Source: Flavobacterium fluviatile
Lineage (GTDB): Bacteria; Bacteroidota; Bacteroidia; Flavobacteriales; Flavobacteriaceae
Length of the DNA: 64,000 bases
Direction: 5' to 3'
Assembly: GCF_010645065.1 (NCBI RefSeq)
Contig: NZ_JAADZW010000010.1
Coordinates: 62,001-126,000, forward strand
Positions 1 through 8,997 of this stretch are shown one piece after another. Numbering within the stretch: position 1 is the first letter of the stretch; each line of letters starts with the position of its first letter. The position numbers and the translations under genes are program-made. The notes beneath the pieces were generated by a model. That model saw only the letters and a list, made by a program, of their open reading frames with translations. It did not search any database and was not told the DNA's origin.

Positions 1-2
1 AT

Positions 3-191
3 GATGCTTTGGTTGAAGCTAGAGAACACGCGATGGACGGCGGTTCATCCAAAGAAAAACATGCGTGGTTTGGTAAATACAAGGGAAGAATCAACAATTA
101 CCTATCTAAAGAGGGTTATGATTTAACTAAAGAAAGAGAAGGCTGGAATAAACGTATTGCAGAAAAGGAAAAGAATAAAAAGAAGGATTAG
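3..191 (+). CDS. C-terminal end of a truncated protein, possibly DUF3826 family
   Basis: The reading frame is open from the left edge of the window and ends at 191, so only about 62 C-terminal residues are visible. They are highly charged, with an FGKYKGRINNYLSKEGYDL stretch and a lysine-rich tail. From memory this resembles the end of DUF3826 proteins, secreted proteins of unknown role found in Bacteroidota pectin loci. An apparent internal start at 9 (TTG) is unlikely to be real because the frame continues upstream. Its position directly before the pectate lyase fits membership of the same locus. The family call is tentative. Confidence 0.5.
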   Translation, partial: DALVEAREHAMDGGSSKEKHAWFGKYKGRINNYLSKEGYDLTKEREGWNKRIAEKEKNKKKD

Positions 192-293
192 TCATGTCTT
201 TTTTTATAAGTGTAATTTTAACATTTTTAAATTAAACCTTTTGTGTGTTGCGGTGTCAAACTATTCTAACTCATAATTTCATATCTTATACCC

Positions 294-1994
294 ATGCGAA
301 ACAATTTTCAAAAGACCACCCTTAGAAGAACAATTATGGCAGTTTCGTTTTGTTCTCTTTTTTCGTCAGCATATGCCCAGTATCCAGATATTCCAAAGTC
401 GGTTCAGGATAAAACCGATGCCGTAATGAAAGCTGAAAGTGAGCGTTTGGATCAGATTTGGAAAGCCAGTGAACACATCATCAAGGCTGAAGAATTACAG
501 GGGCGTCCTTATGTGCCGTGGGCGGCATTGCCTACCGATTTAGTTCATGCTGATATTCCTGCTTTTCCCGGTGCAATGGGAGGCGGAGCCCAGACACCAG
601 GTGGACGTGGCGGTAAAATATTTGTTGTAACAAGTTTAGAAGACACTGGAAAAGGAACTTTTCGTGAAGCACTGGAAGCTGTTGGAGCCCGAACTGTAGT
701 ATTTAATGTTTCCGGAATTATTCGTCTTAAAAAACCAATTACGGTTCGCGCGCCTTACATCACTATCGCAGGACAAACTGCACCGGGTGACGGAGTTTGC
801 GTTGCGGGCGAATCTGTTTTATTAGATACACATGATATTATCATCCGTTATATGCGTTTTCGCCGTGGAGAAACTGAAGTGACCCGCCGTGACGATGCTT
901 TGGGAGGAAACGTTATCGGAAACGTAATTATCGATCACTGCTCAATAAGCTGGGGACTTGACGAGAATATTTCCTTATACCGCCACCAGTTTCAGGCAAA
1001 TGAAAAATCAAAATTAGAAAAACTGCCAGCTGTTAATGTGACGATTCAGAATACCATTTCATCAGAAGGTCTGGATACTTACAATCATGCTTTCGGAAGT
1101 ACTATCGGCGGTTTAAATAGTATGTTTATCCGCAATTTATGGGCTGATAATATTTCGAGAAATGCGTCGGTTGGAATGTACGGAAGTTTTAACTTTGTGA
1201 ATAATGTGGTTTTCAACTGGTGGAACCGTACCCTTGATGGTGGTGATTACCGTTCGCAATACAATATTATCAATAATTATTTCAAACCGGGACCAATTAC
1301 GCCAACAGATCAGCCAATCCGTTACCGAATCATCAAACCGGAATCAGGTTCTATCAGTCCGAAAAGATTCGGAAAGGCTTTTGTGGATGGGAACTTTATT
1401 GCGGGTTCACCTGAGGTAACAGCCGATAACTGGAACGGAGGAGTACAATTAGAAGATTTATCGCCTGAAATAACCAAAGACTTTTTGGCACAAATTAAAC
1501 AAAACAAAGCTTTTCCAACGCCACCAATCTCTATTATGAAAGCGGATAAGGCTTATGATTTTGTACTGGAAAATGCAGGAGCAATTTTGCCAAAACGTGA
1601 TGCAGTCGATGAAAGAATCGTGAAACAGGTTCGCACCGGAAAAATAGAGGTGAAAGACGGTCTGGAAAATACAATCGGAAAAGAATTTATCAAGAGAAGA
1701 TTACCTGCAGATTCATACAAAAAAGGAATCATTACACATCCAAATCAGGTTGGAGGTTATCCGGAATACAAAGGAAAAGCCTATAAAGATTCAGATAATG
1801 ACGGAATTCCGGATGCGTGGGAAAAGAAATACGGTCTGGATCCAAAAGAGGCTTCGGATGCAAATAAAGATTCAAACGGAGACGGATATACTAACTTAGA
1901 GAAATATTTCAACGGAATCGATCCAACTCAAAAAACAGACTGGACAAAACCTGAAAATAATAAGGATACTTTATCGAAAATTTTATTACAGTAA
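294..1994 (+). CDS. Secreted pectate lyase, PL1-like, with C-terminal calcium-binding repeats
   Basis: Predicted to cleave de-esterified homogalacturonan by beta-elimination outside the cytoplasm. A signal peptide covers residues 1-28 (cut after SSAYA). The lyase domain starts near residue 88 with AFPGAMGGGAQTPGGRGG, followed by ITIAGQTAPGDGV and an IDHCSISWG strand, all typical of PL1 beta-helices. Residues 499-538 carry two Asp-rich calcium loops (DSDNDGIPD and DSNGDGYTN), of the thrombospondin type-3/EF-hand-like kind that often end flavobacterial secreted enzymes. It is the first complete gene of the pectin locus. The exact PL1 subfamily cannot be set by eye. Confidence 0.88.
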   Translation: MRNNFQKTTLRRTIMAVSFCSLFSSAYAQYPDIPKSVQDKTDAVMKAESERLDQIWKASEHIIKAEELQGRPYVPWAALPTDLVHADIPAFPGAMGGGAQTPGGRGGKIFVVTSLEDTGKGTFREALEAVGARTVVFNVSGIIRLKKPITVRAPYITIAGQTAPGDGVCVAGESVLLDTHDIIIRYMRFRRGETEVTRRDDALGGNVIGNVIIDHCSISWGLDENISLYRHQFQANEKSKLEKLPAVNVTIQNTISSEGLDTYNHAFGSTIGGLNSMFIRNLWADNISRNASVGMYGSFNFVNNVVFNWWNRTLDGGDYRSQYNIINNYFKPGPITPTDQPIRYRIIKPESGSISPKRFGKAFVDGNFIAGSPEVTADNWNGGVQLEDLSPEITKDFLAQIKQNKAFPTPPISIMKADKAYDFVLENAGAILPKRDAVDERIVKQVRTGKIEVKDGLENTIGKEFIKRRLPADSYKKGIITHPNQVGGYPEYKGKAYKDSDNDGIPDAWEKKYGLDPKEASDANKDSNGDGYTNLEKYFNGIDPTQKTDWTKPENNKDTLSKILLQ

Positions 1995-2030
1995 AATTTT
2001 AAATTTCGATAATAAAATAAGCTCAAAGTT

Positions 2031-2166
2031 TGTCATTTCGACCTTTTGGGAGACTCGAGCGATAGCGACAGACGAAGTAAATCACACACGTATATCGACA
2101 AAGATTGATGATATACTTTGTAGAATTTCTAGTGTGATTCCTCCTTCGCTTCGTCAGAATGACAAA
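2031..2166. repeat. Palindromic intergenic repeat, family A (copy 1)
   Basis: Begins TGTCATTTCGACC and ends CTTCGTCAGAATGACAAAA, so the two ends are inverted copies able to form a long hairpin. It fills most of the gap between the pectate lyase and the next gene. Related copies occur at 11914, 16520, 21068, 33073 and 54979, with a variant form at 6875, 19151 and 53743. It contains no reading frame of its own. Confidence 0.8.
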
Positions 2167-2218
2167 ACAGAGCGGTGAGGTTCAATCAAAAATAAACTCA
2201 TTCAAATAATATTTTAAA

Positions 2219-5200
2219 GTGAATTTGAATCAACTCAAAAATATCATAACAAAACAGGATTTACTCGTTTTATCCTGTTTTGTTATTTTCTTTAGTGCCA
2301 ATATCAGTAAGGCACAAACCACATTTCCCGATATTAAAAAATCCAAAGAAGGAAAACTGGAACGTACAGCTGATGCAAAAGGAAACCAGATTCCTGACTT
2401 TTCGCACGCGGGTTATAAAGCTTCTTCGGTTGCTATTCCAAATATAGCAATCAAAGTTTTTGTACCATATATTCAGGGTGATGCAACAAAAACAATTCAA
2501 TTCGCAATAGATTACGTTTCTAAATTGAAAGCCGATAAAAACGGTTTCAAAGGAACGGTACTTTTAGACAAAGGAATCTTCAAAGTTTCGGGCGAAATTT
2601 ATATAAAGGAAAGTGGAATTGTACTAAGAGGAAGCGGTTCAGGAAATAACGGAACCCTGCTTTTAGGAACTACAATTAATAGAAAAGCGATTATAAATAT
2701 TAGCGGAATCAACAACCGCGTGTTTAATGAAACTACTCAAATAGCGACAAATTATACCCCACTCGGAGCAACTGTTTTAACGTTAAAAAACGCAACGAAT
2801 TTCAAAAAAGGTGATCACATCCTAATCAATACACCAATCACTAAAAAATGGATTGATCTTTTGTCAATGAATGATTTTGGTGGAGAAAGCGGTTGGATTG
2901 GATGGAAAGCGGATGATTTCGTGATTAGTGCCGACAGGGAAATTACAAATGTTCAGGAAGATAAAATTACCATTGATGCCCCTTTGACAAATGCTTTAGA
3001 CGAAGAATTATCAAAATCAACTGTAGTAAATTACATTTGGTCAGGCAGAATTAATAACGTTGGTATAGAAAACCTGACTCTGAAATCAGAATATGATACA
3101 ACAAATCCCAAAGATGAACAGCACAGATGGACAGGGATTTCTGTTGAAAATGCTGAAGATGTTTGGGTACGACAAGTCAATTTTGAACAATTTGCAGGTA
3201 GCGCCGTTTCGGTTTTAAAAACAGCCAAAAAAATTACTGTCGAAGATTGTCTGGCGCTAAATCCAATTTCGGAAATTGCAGCGCATAGAAGAAATACGTT
3301 TTATACAGAAGGTCAGCAGACTTTATTTCAAAGATGCTATTCTGAATTTGGATACAATGATTTTGTAGTTGGAGGTTATGCCACTGCTGGGCCAAATGTC
3401 TTTTTGCAGTGCGAATCACATCTGCCATACAGTTTCAGCGGGTCTGTTGGGAGCTGGGCAACCGGAATCCTTTTTGACGTTTCACTGATTGATGGAAACG
3501 CCATCAGTTTCAAAAACAAAGAACAGGACGGAAGAGGTTTAGGGTGGAATGTTGCCAATAGCGTCATTTGGGAAACTTCGGCATCCAAAATAGAAAATTA
3601 CAATCCGCCAACTGCCAGTAACTGGGCGTTTGGAGTCTGGGCGCAATGGGCAGGAAACGGACACTGGAAAGACGTGAACAATCACATCAGTCCGAGAAGT
3701 TTATTTTATGCTTTACTGGAACAGCGTCTTGGTAAATTGCCAATGGATGCACAGATTATGGACTTGGGCACAGAACCTTCTTCAAGTCCTACATTGGAAC
3801 AGGCGACAGCATTAACAGCCGAAGCCTATAAATTAAATGAAACTTTAAAAGAGTTTATCACTAAAGCATCAGCCCGAAATCCTATTGCGGTTGATTATGC
3901 CAAAGCGAAAAGAATTGACGAAGTAAAAGCAGTTGCAGTTACTAATAGAAATACAAATAAAATAGTCCTGACCAACGGATTATTGACTTCCGAAAAAGGT
4001 GTTATCACCGGAGAAGTGGTTGATGTGCCGTGGTGGAGAGGAAGTTTGCGTGAATCAGAAGTTTCAAAATCAAGACCGCATATTACACGATTTGTGCCCG
4101 GACATTATGGTTTGGGGCTTACCGATAATCTGGAGGAAACCGTAAATTATTTGGTAGAAAATAATAAATCAGCGATCGATCATAATTACGGACTTTGGTA
4201 CGAACAAAGAATGGCAGATCACGAACGCATCCGCAGAATTGATGCCGATGTCTGGGCACCATTCTACGAACAGCCTTTCGACAGAAGCGGTCAGGGAATT
4301 GCCTGGGACCATCTGAGCAAATATGATCTGACGAGATACAACGCCTGGTACTGGAACCGATTGAAAACTTTCGCTGAATTAGCGGGACAAAAAAATAAAA
4401 TTCTTTTAAACGAAAATTATTTTCAGCATAATATCTTAGAAGCAGGAGCGCACTGGTCAAGTTCACCCTGGCGTCCGGCCAATAATATCAATACAACAGG
4501 ATTGCCGGAACCACCGCCTTATGCAGGTGATAAAAGGATTTTCCTTGCCGAACAATTTTATGATGTAAAAAATGCTGATATCAGAAAACTGCATGTAGCC
4601 TTTATCGAAAAAAACATTGAAAATTTTGCAGCCAATGCCAACGTTCTGCAGCTCACAAGTGCCGAATATACGGGTCCTTTAAGCTTTATGCAATTCTGGA
4701 TTGATGTGATAGCCAATTACGAAAAGACACACCAAAACGAATCGAAAATAGCTTTGAGTGCTACCAAAGATGTACAGGATGCTATTTTGAATGATGAAGC
4801 AAGAGCTAAAACTGTTGATGTTATTGATATCCGATATTGGTATTATAAAGAAGACGGAACGCTGTATGCTCCCGAAGGCGGAAAAAATTTGGCACCACGC
4901 CAGCATGCACGCAAAATGAAAACCGGAAAAGAAACAGACGATCAGGTTTACAGAGCAGTTCGCGAATACCGTGAAAAATATCCGGAAAAAGCAGTCTTAT
5001 ATTCAACGATGGGAGCACCACGATTTGGATGGCCGGCATTAATGGCAGGAGCCTCTTTGGCAAATGTTCCAAAAATTGAACTTTCTGCCTTTCATTCTGC
5101 CCTAAATGGTATGAAGTTTGCAGAAGGAACTACTTTTTCAGATAAGCTTTGGAAGCTGGAAAACAAAGGCAATGCCTATCTTTTTTATCTGAAAAATGAT

Positions 5201-5380
5201 CAGGATGTTTCAATCGATTTGTCAAATCATAAAGGAACTTTTGAAGTATATACAATCAATGCTTCAAATGGAAATATCACAAAAAAAGCAAATATCAGCG
5301 GAGGAAAACAAGTGGTAATTCCACAAGCTGAAATTAAAGAAAAAGTACTTTTCGTAGTGAAGAAAAATTATCACAGATAA
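2219..5380 (+). CDS. Large secreted beta-helix protein with a second C-terminal domain (pectin locus)
   Basis: A 1053-residue protein with a GTG start; no better ATG lies nearby. A hydrophobic signal segment (residues 14-32) ends at NISKAQ. Residues about 65-500 read as a pectate-lyase-superfamily right-handed beta-helix, with repeated short strands such as NNVGIENLTLKSE and DVWVRQVNFEQFAGSA. Residues about 600-1050 form a different module rich in Trp/Tyr (AWYWNRLKTF, DIRYWYYKEDGT, STMGAPRFGWPAL) resembling DUF6298/TIM-barrel-like regions of uncharacterised polysaccharide-locus proteins. It sits between PL1 and GH140 genes, so an accessory pectin-chain hydrolase or lyase is likely. No catalytic residue can be assigned from sequence alone. 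Confidence 0.7.
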   Translation: MNLNQLKNIITKQDLLVLSCFVIFFSANISKAQTTFPDIKKSKEGKLERTADAKGNQIPDFSHAGYKASSVAIPNIAIKVFVPYIQGDATKTIQFAIDYVSKLKADKNGFKGTVLLDKGIFKVSGEIYIKESGIVLRGSGSGNNGTLLLGTTINRKAIINISGINNRVFNETTQIATNYTPLGATVLTLKNATNFKKGDHILINTPITKKWIDLLSMNDFGGESGWIGWKADDFVISADREITNVQEDKITIDAPLTNALDEELSKSTVVNYIWSGRINNVGIENLTLKSEYDTTNPKDEQHRWTGISVENAEDVWVRQVNFEQFAGSAVSVLKTAKKITVEDCLALNPISEIAAHRRNTFYTEGQQTLFQRCYSEFGYNDFVVGGYATAGPNVFLQCESHLPYSFSGSVGSWATGILFDVSLIDGNAISFKNKEQDGRGLGWNVANSVIWETSASKIENYNPPTASNWAFGVWAQWAGNGHWKDVNNHISPRSLFYALLEQRLGKLPMDAQIMDLGTEPSSSPTLEQATALTAEAYKLNETLKEFITKASARNPIAVDYAKAKRIDEVKAVAVTNRNTNKIVLTNGLLTSEKGVITGEVVDVPWWRGSLRESEVSKSRPHITRFVPGHYGLGLTDNLEETVNYLVENNKSAIDHNYGLWYEQRMADHERIRRIDADVWAPFYEQPFDRSGQGIAWDHLSKYDLTRYNAWYWNRLKTFAELAGQKNKILLNENYFQHNILEAGAHWSSSPWRPANNINTTGLPEPPPYAGDKRIFLAEQFYDVKNADIRKLHVAFIEKNIENFAANANVLQLTSAEYTGPLSFMQFWIDVIANYEKTHQNESKIALSATKDVQDAILNDEARAKTVDVIDIRYWYYKEDGTLYAPEGGKNLAPRQHARKMKTGKETDDQVYRAVREYREKYPEKAVLYSTMGAPRFGWPALMAGASLANVPKIELSAFHSALNGMKFAEGTTFSDKLWKLENKGNAYLFYLKNDQDVSIDLSNHKGTFEVYTINASNGNITKKANISGGKQVVIPQAEIKEKVLFVVKKNYHR

Positions 5381-5408
5381 CAGAGAAAATAAGCGATAAA
5401 GATTAAAA

Positions 5409-5436
5409 AAAAATCTGCGGAATCTGCGAGAAAAAA
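5409..5436. repeat. Short CTGCG repeat, family E (degenerate copy)
   Basis: AATCTGCGGAATCTGCGAG lies 28 bp before the GH140 start. It is one arm of the family E inverted repeat seen upstream of several other genes of this locus (6974, 9921, 12068, 21181, 25316, 26306). Confidence 0.5.
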
Positions 5437-5463
5437 TAAAACACAATTCAAAATAAAAATAAA

Positions 5464-6861
5464 ATGAACCTGAAATATCTATTTGCCCTGAGCATAAGCT
5501 TTATGTTGACAGTACAAAGCGGATTTTCGCAATCTGCAAAATCAAAAGCATTACCAAAACTCAAAGTTTCCGAAAACAAACATTATTTTGTTACCGAAGA
5601 CGGAAACCCTTTTTTTTGGCTTGGTGATACAGGCTGGCTTACATTCGGAAAACTGGACAGAGCAGGTGTAGAAAAATATCTTCAGGACCGAAAATCGAAA
5701 GGATTCAACGTAGTTCAGGTAATGGTTTTGCATAATGTAAATGCTGTAAATGCGTATGGAGATCAGGCATTAATGAATGATAACCTGTCTCAGCAAATTA
5801 CGTCACCGGGCAACGATCCAAAGGATGCTCCCGAATACGATTACTGGGATCACGTAGATTATACTTTGGATGTAGCACAAAAAAACGGAATCTATCTTGC
5901 CATGGTTCCTGTTTGGGGAACTAATATTAGTAGTTCTAAAAGTAAAGTAACGAAAGCTGATGTTGAAAAATATGCAAAATTTTTAGCCAGTCGATATAAA
6001 AACAGAACCAATATTATCTGGCTGAATGGTGGCGATACCTACGGAGATAAATTTCAGGACATCTGGAACGCACTCGGAAGTACTTTAAAAACCAGTAATC
6101 CGGATCAGCTGGTAACTTTTCATCCTTTCGGAAGAACTGATTCTTCTGAGAATTTTCATAACGCAAGCTGGCTGGATTTTAATATGTTTCAATCCGGGCA
6201 CAGAAGATACGATCAGGATTCGGTGAAAACTAATTTTAAAGAAGACAATTATAAATTCGTTCATAGAGACTGGGAACTTAAACCAACCAAACCAACCTTA
6301 GACGGAGAGCCATCTTATGAAGGAATCCCGCACGGTCTGCACGACACCTTACAGCCAAAATGGACTGCTAACGATGTAAGACGCTACGGTTACTGGTCGG
6401 TTTTTGCAGGCGGGGCAGGTTATACATACGGGCATAATGCCGTAATGCAAATGTTCAGAAAAGGCGACAATCCGGCCTACGGAAACAAAGAATTATGGAC
6501 ATCAGCCATCAATGCACCTGGAGCAGGACAAATGGTACACATTAAAAACCTGATGTTGGAATTTCCGTATTTAGAAAGAGTTCCGGATCAGTCATTAGTT
6601 GCCAATCAGGGCGAGAAATACGATTATCAGGTGGCAACAAGAGGAAATGATTATGCTTTGATTTACACTTATACAGGACGAAAAATTACCGTGAATATGG
6701 GTAAAATCGCAGGAGATAAAGTAACCGCAAGCTGGTACAACCCAAGAAACGGCAAAAAAACAAAGATTGGAATTTTTGATAACAAAGGAACTAAAGAATT
6801 CCAGCCTTCCGGCAAAAAAGAAGACGGAAACGACTGGGTTTTAATTTTAAGTTCAAAGTAA
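5464..6861 (+). CDS. GH140-type glycoside hydrolase (apiosidase-like, DUF4038)
   Basis: Resembles the DUF4038/GH140 family, whose characterised member acts on the D-apiose-linked side chains of rhamnogalacturonan II. A signal peptide (residues 1-22, VQSGFSQ) indicates export. FFWLGDTGWLTF (about residues 50-61) is the hallmark start of the (beta/alpha)8 barrel. D191 in WLNGGDTYGD and E282 in LDGEPSYEG sit where the two catalytic carboxylates of GH140 are expected. The last 90 residues look like the small beta domain (putative collagen-binding type) usual at the C-terminus. Length 465 fits the family. Related DUF4038 enzymes have other specificities, so apiose is probable but not proven. Confidence 0.82.
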   Translation: MNLKYLFALSISFMLTVQSGFSQSAKSKALPKLKVSENKHYFVTEDGNPFFWLGDTGWLTFGKLDRAGVEKYLQDRKSKGFNVVQVMVLHNVNAVNAYGDQALMNDNLSQQITSPGNDPKDAPEYDYWDHVDYTLDVAQKNGIYLAMVPVWGTNISSSKSKVTKADVEKYAKFLASRYKNRTNIIWLNGGDTYGDKFQDIWNALGSTLKTSNPDQLVTFHPFGRTDSSENFHNASWLDFNMFQSGHRRYDQDSVKTNFKEDNYKFVHRDWELKPTKPTLDGEPSYEGIPHGLHDTLQPKWTANDVRRYGYWSVFAGGAGYTYGHNAVMQMFRKGDNPAYGNKELWTSAINAPGAGQMVHIKNLMLEFPYLERVPDQSLVANQGEKYDYQVATRGNDYALIYTYTGRKITVNMGKIAGDKVTASWYNPRNGKKTKIGIFDNKGTKEFQPSGKKEDGNDWVLILSSK

Positions 6862-6874
6862 TTAAACACAATCT

Positions 6875-6960
6875 TGTCATTGCGAGGAACGAAGCAACTT
6901 CACTAACAATAAGCCACAAAGTTTAAATTTATAATGTGGTTGTTTCGTTTCTCATGACAA
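6875..6960. repeat. Palindromic intergenic repeat, family A variant (TCATTGCGAGGAACGAAG)
   Basis: Starts TGTCATTGCGAGGAACGAAG and ends GTTTCGTTTCTCATGACAA, an imperfect inverted repeat. The same variant occurs at 19151-19250 and 53743-53826. Confidence 0.75.
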
Positions 6961-6973
6961 AAAACAATAAATA

Positions 6974-7036
6974 TCTCTCGCAGATTTGGCAGATCAAGCA
7001 GATAAAATCCCGCACAATCTGCAAAATCTGCGAGAG
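6974..7036. repeat. CTGCGAGA inverted repeat, family E
   Basis: TCTCGCAGATTTGGCAGAT on the left is inverted on the right as ATCTGCAAAATCTGCGAGA. It ends 18 bp before the GH28 start, so it would lie in the 5' leader of that mRNA. Confidence 0.75.
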
Positions 7037-7054
7037 CCAAAAATAAACAACACT

Positions 7055-8629
7055 ATGAAAATCAAAAACATCATAATATTACTCTTCTTTTTCACAGGAC
7101 TAAACACCGCTTTCGCAAATGACGGCTGGCTAAATATCCTGAACGAAGGAGGAAACAACAAAGGAATAAAATGCACCGAAGCCATTCAAAAAGCTATTGA
7201 TAAAGCATCAGCCAACGGAGGCGGAACCATATTTTTCCCAGCCGGTGAATATTTAACAGGCGCTTTAAAACTAAAAAGCAACATCACCATTCATTTGGAT
7301 TCAGGAGCGCTTTTGAAATTCTCAGAGAATTTTGATGACTATCTTCCGTATGTAGAAATGCGTTACGAAGGAATTGTGATGCAGTCGTTCTCCCCATTAT
7401 TTTATGCTAAAGATGTCGAAAATATTACCATTAAAGGAAGAGGCGTAATCGACGGTCAGGGAAAAGCATGGTGGAATGAAGTGTACAGAATCGAAACTGC
7501 CAAAGGTCCGATTCCGGAAACGAAATACCAAAAAATGTGGATGGAGCAAAACAAAGGAATCGTTTATGAGCCGTATTACAAAAGAACGATTGACAAACAC
7601 TTTTTCAGACCTTCTTTTTTTCAGGCTTACAATTGCAAAAATATTTTAATCGAAGGCGTGACCTTCAAAAATTCGCCTTTCTGGACCATAAATCCTGAAT
7701 TTTGTGACAATGTAACCGTAACCGGAATCTCGATTTTCAATCCGCATTCGCCAAACACAGACGGAATCAATCCTTCGTCCTGTACCAACGTGCACATTTC
7801 AAACTGCCACATCAGCGTGGGCGATGACTGTATCACCATCAAATCCGGACGTGATGCAGACGGCCGTAAATACGGAAAAGCAACCGAAAATGTAACCATT
7901 ACCAATTGTACGATGTTGAGCGGTCACGGAGGTGTCGTAATCGGTAGCGAAATGTCGGGCGGAATCAAAAAAATTACGATTTCCAACTGCGTTTTCGACG
8001 GAACCGATCGCGGAATCCGTATCAAAGCGGCTCGTGGCCGGGGCGGAGTTGTCGAGGATATTCGCGTGAGCAATATCGTAATGAAAAACATCAAGGAAGA
8101 AGCTATTATTTTGGATTTATTCTACGACAAAGACAATCCGGTTGAACCTGTTACAGAGCGTACGCCGATTTTCAGAAATATCCAAATCAGCAACGTTACC
8201 GGCGGAAACGTCAATAAAGCCGGATTCGTTCGCGGAATTGTTGAAATGCCAATCCAGAACATCACGTTCTCAAACATCAATATGGACGGTAAGGAAGGTT
8301 TTACCGTAAACACGGCAACTGATGTAGAATTTCACGATGTAAAAGTCAATGCAACAATTGGTTCCTCTTTCAAAATTCTGGATGCCAAAAACCTGATTCT
8401 GGACAATGTAGGATCTTCAACGCCAATCAAAGGAGTTCCGGTTATCAAAATAGACAACGCCTCGAATATCATGATCAACAACAATTTTCCGTTCAACGCC
8501 ACCGATGTTTTCATCGAAGCAAACGGGAAGGATACAAAGAATATTTTCCTTAAAAACAATGTGTTCAGCAACGTAACCACAACCGTTAAAAAAGGAAAAG
8601 ACCTGGACAAAAAAGCAATTTCAGAATAA
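7055..8629 (+). CDS. Secreted GH28 polygalacturonase
   Basis: Hydrolyses alpha-galacturonosidic bonds in pectin. The ATG at 7055 is chosen over an upstream in-frame start at 6986 because it begins a clean signal peptide (MKIKNIIILLFFFTGLNTAFA) and because the extra 23 codons lie in a repeat. The beta-helix carries all four GH28 motifs: NTDG near residue 232, GDD near 254, GHGG near 290 and RIKAARG near 322. Length (524) is normal for bacterial exo-acting members. Since the neighbours handle rhamnogalacturonan side chains, it may work on short oligosaccharides rather than long homogalacturonan. Confidence 0.92.
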   Translation: MKIKNIIILLFFFTGLNTAFANDGWLNILNEGGNNKGIKCTEAIQKAIDKASANGGGTIFFPAGEYLTGALKLKSNITIHLDSGALLKFSENFDDYLPYVEMRYEGIVMQSFSPLFYAKDVENITIKGRGVIDGQGKAWWNEVYRIETAKGPIPETKYQKMWMEQNKGIVYEPYYKRTIDKHFFRPSFFQAYNCKNILIEGVTFKNSPFWTINPEFCDNVTVTGISIFNPHSPNTDGINPSSCTNVHISNCHISVGDDCITIKSGRDADGRKYGKATENVTITNCTMLSGHGGVVIGSEMSGGIKKITISNCVFDGTDRGIRIKAARGRGGVVEDIRVSNIVMKNIKEEAIILDLFYDKDNPVEPVTERTPIFRNIQISNVTGGNVNKAGFVRGIVEMPIQNITFSNINMDGKEGFTVNTATDVEFHDVKVNATIGSSFKILDAKNLILDNVGSSTPIKGVPVIKIDNASNIMINNNFPFNATDVFIEANGKDTKNIFLKNNVFSNVTTTVKKGKDLDKKAISE

Positions 8630-8642
8630 AACAATTAGCGTT

Positions 8643-8670
8643 CCTGCAAGGTTTTCAAAACCTTGTAGGT
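8643..8670. repeat. CCTGCAAGG...CCTTGTAGG hairpin, family D (copy 1)
   Basis: CCTGCAAGGTTTTCAAAACCTTGTAGG is a near-perfect 12-bp stem. It is the first of three copies in the GH28-GH43 gap and six in the window. Confidence 0.8.
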
Positions 8671-8700
8671 ATTTCGATTTTAAATTTTAGAAGCAGCAAC

Positions 8701-8792
8701 ATTAGGCATTTTTAGAAATATCGTCCCGCTCTTCGTTGCAATCTTGTGTGCCGAACCCCGGCACACAAGGATTTTCACTTCGATCGGGGCTA
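8701..8792 (-). repeat. Flavobacterial repeat, family C (copy 1, reverse orientation)
   Basis: Contains GTGTGCCGAACCCCGGCACAC, a strong hairpin, flanked by CGATCGGGGC and GTCCCGCTCTTCGTTGCAA. The same elements in the same relative order occur inverted at 40404-40543, including the outer ATTAGGCAT end. No gene is seen in this gap (8630-8997), which is filled with families C and D. Confidence 0.75.
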
Positions 8793-8838
8793 AAGAGAAT
8801 GATTCGGCTTTTTTGTAAATTAAGAGGAAACGTCTAAT

Positions 8839-8868
8839 CCTGCAAGGTCTTTTTTTGACCTTGTAGGT
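8839..8868. repeat. Family D hairpin (copy 2)
   Basis: CCTGCAAGGTC and GACCTTGTAGG form a stem around a T-rich loop; same family as 8643-8670. Confidence 0.75.
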
Positions 8869-8956
8869 ATCCACATAGCTCTGTGTTTTATAAAAAGTGA
8901 AACGCCTTTTTAGACAAACAAAATCTATGTTTCTATGTGTTAAAAAATATTGAACA

Positions 8957-8984
8957 CCTACAAGGTTTTGGAAACCTTGCAGGA
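8957..8984. repeat. Family D hairpin (copy 3)
   Basis: CCTACAAGGTTT and AAACCTTGCAGG form the stem. It ends 13 bp before the GH43 start codon, so any transcript running through would place it at the ribosome entry site. Confidence 0.75.
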
Positions 8985-8997
8985 GAAAAACATAAAA

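Noticed and set aside
6986..7054. N-terminal extension of the GH28 gene
   Set aside because: These codons lie inside a family E repeat and precede a clean signal peptide.
8643..8984. CRISPR-like array from three family D repeats
   Set aside because: The repeats are palindromes with irregular spacing, no uniform spacers, and no cas genes are nearby.
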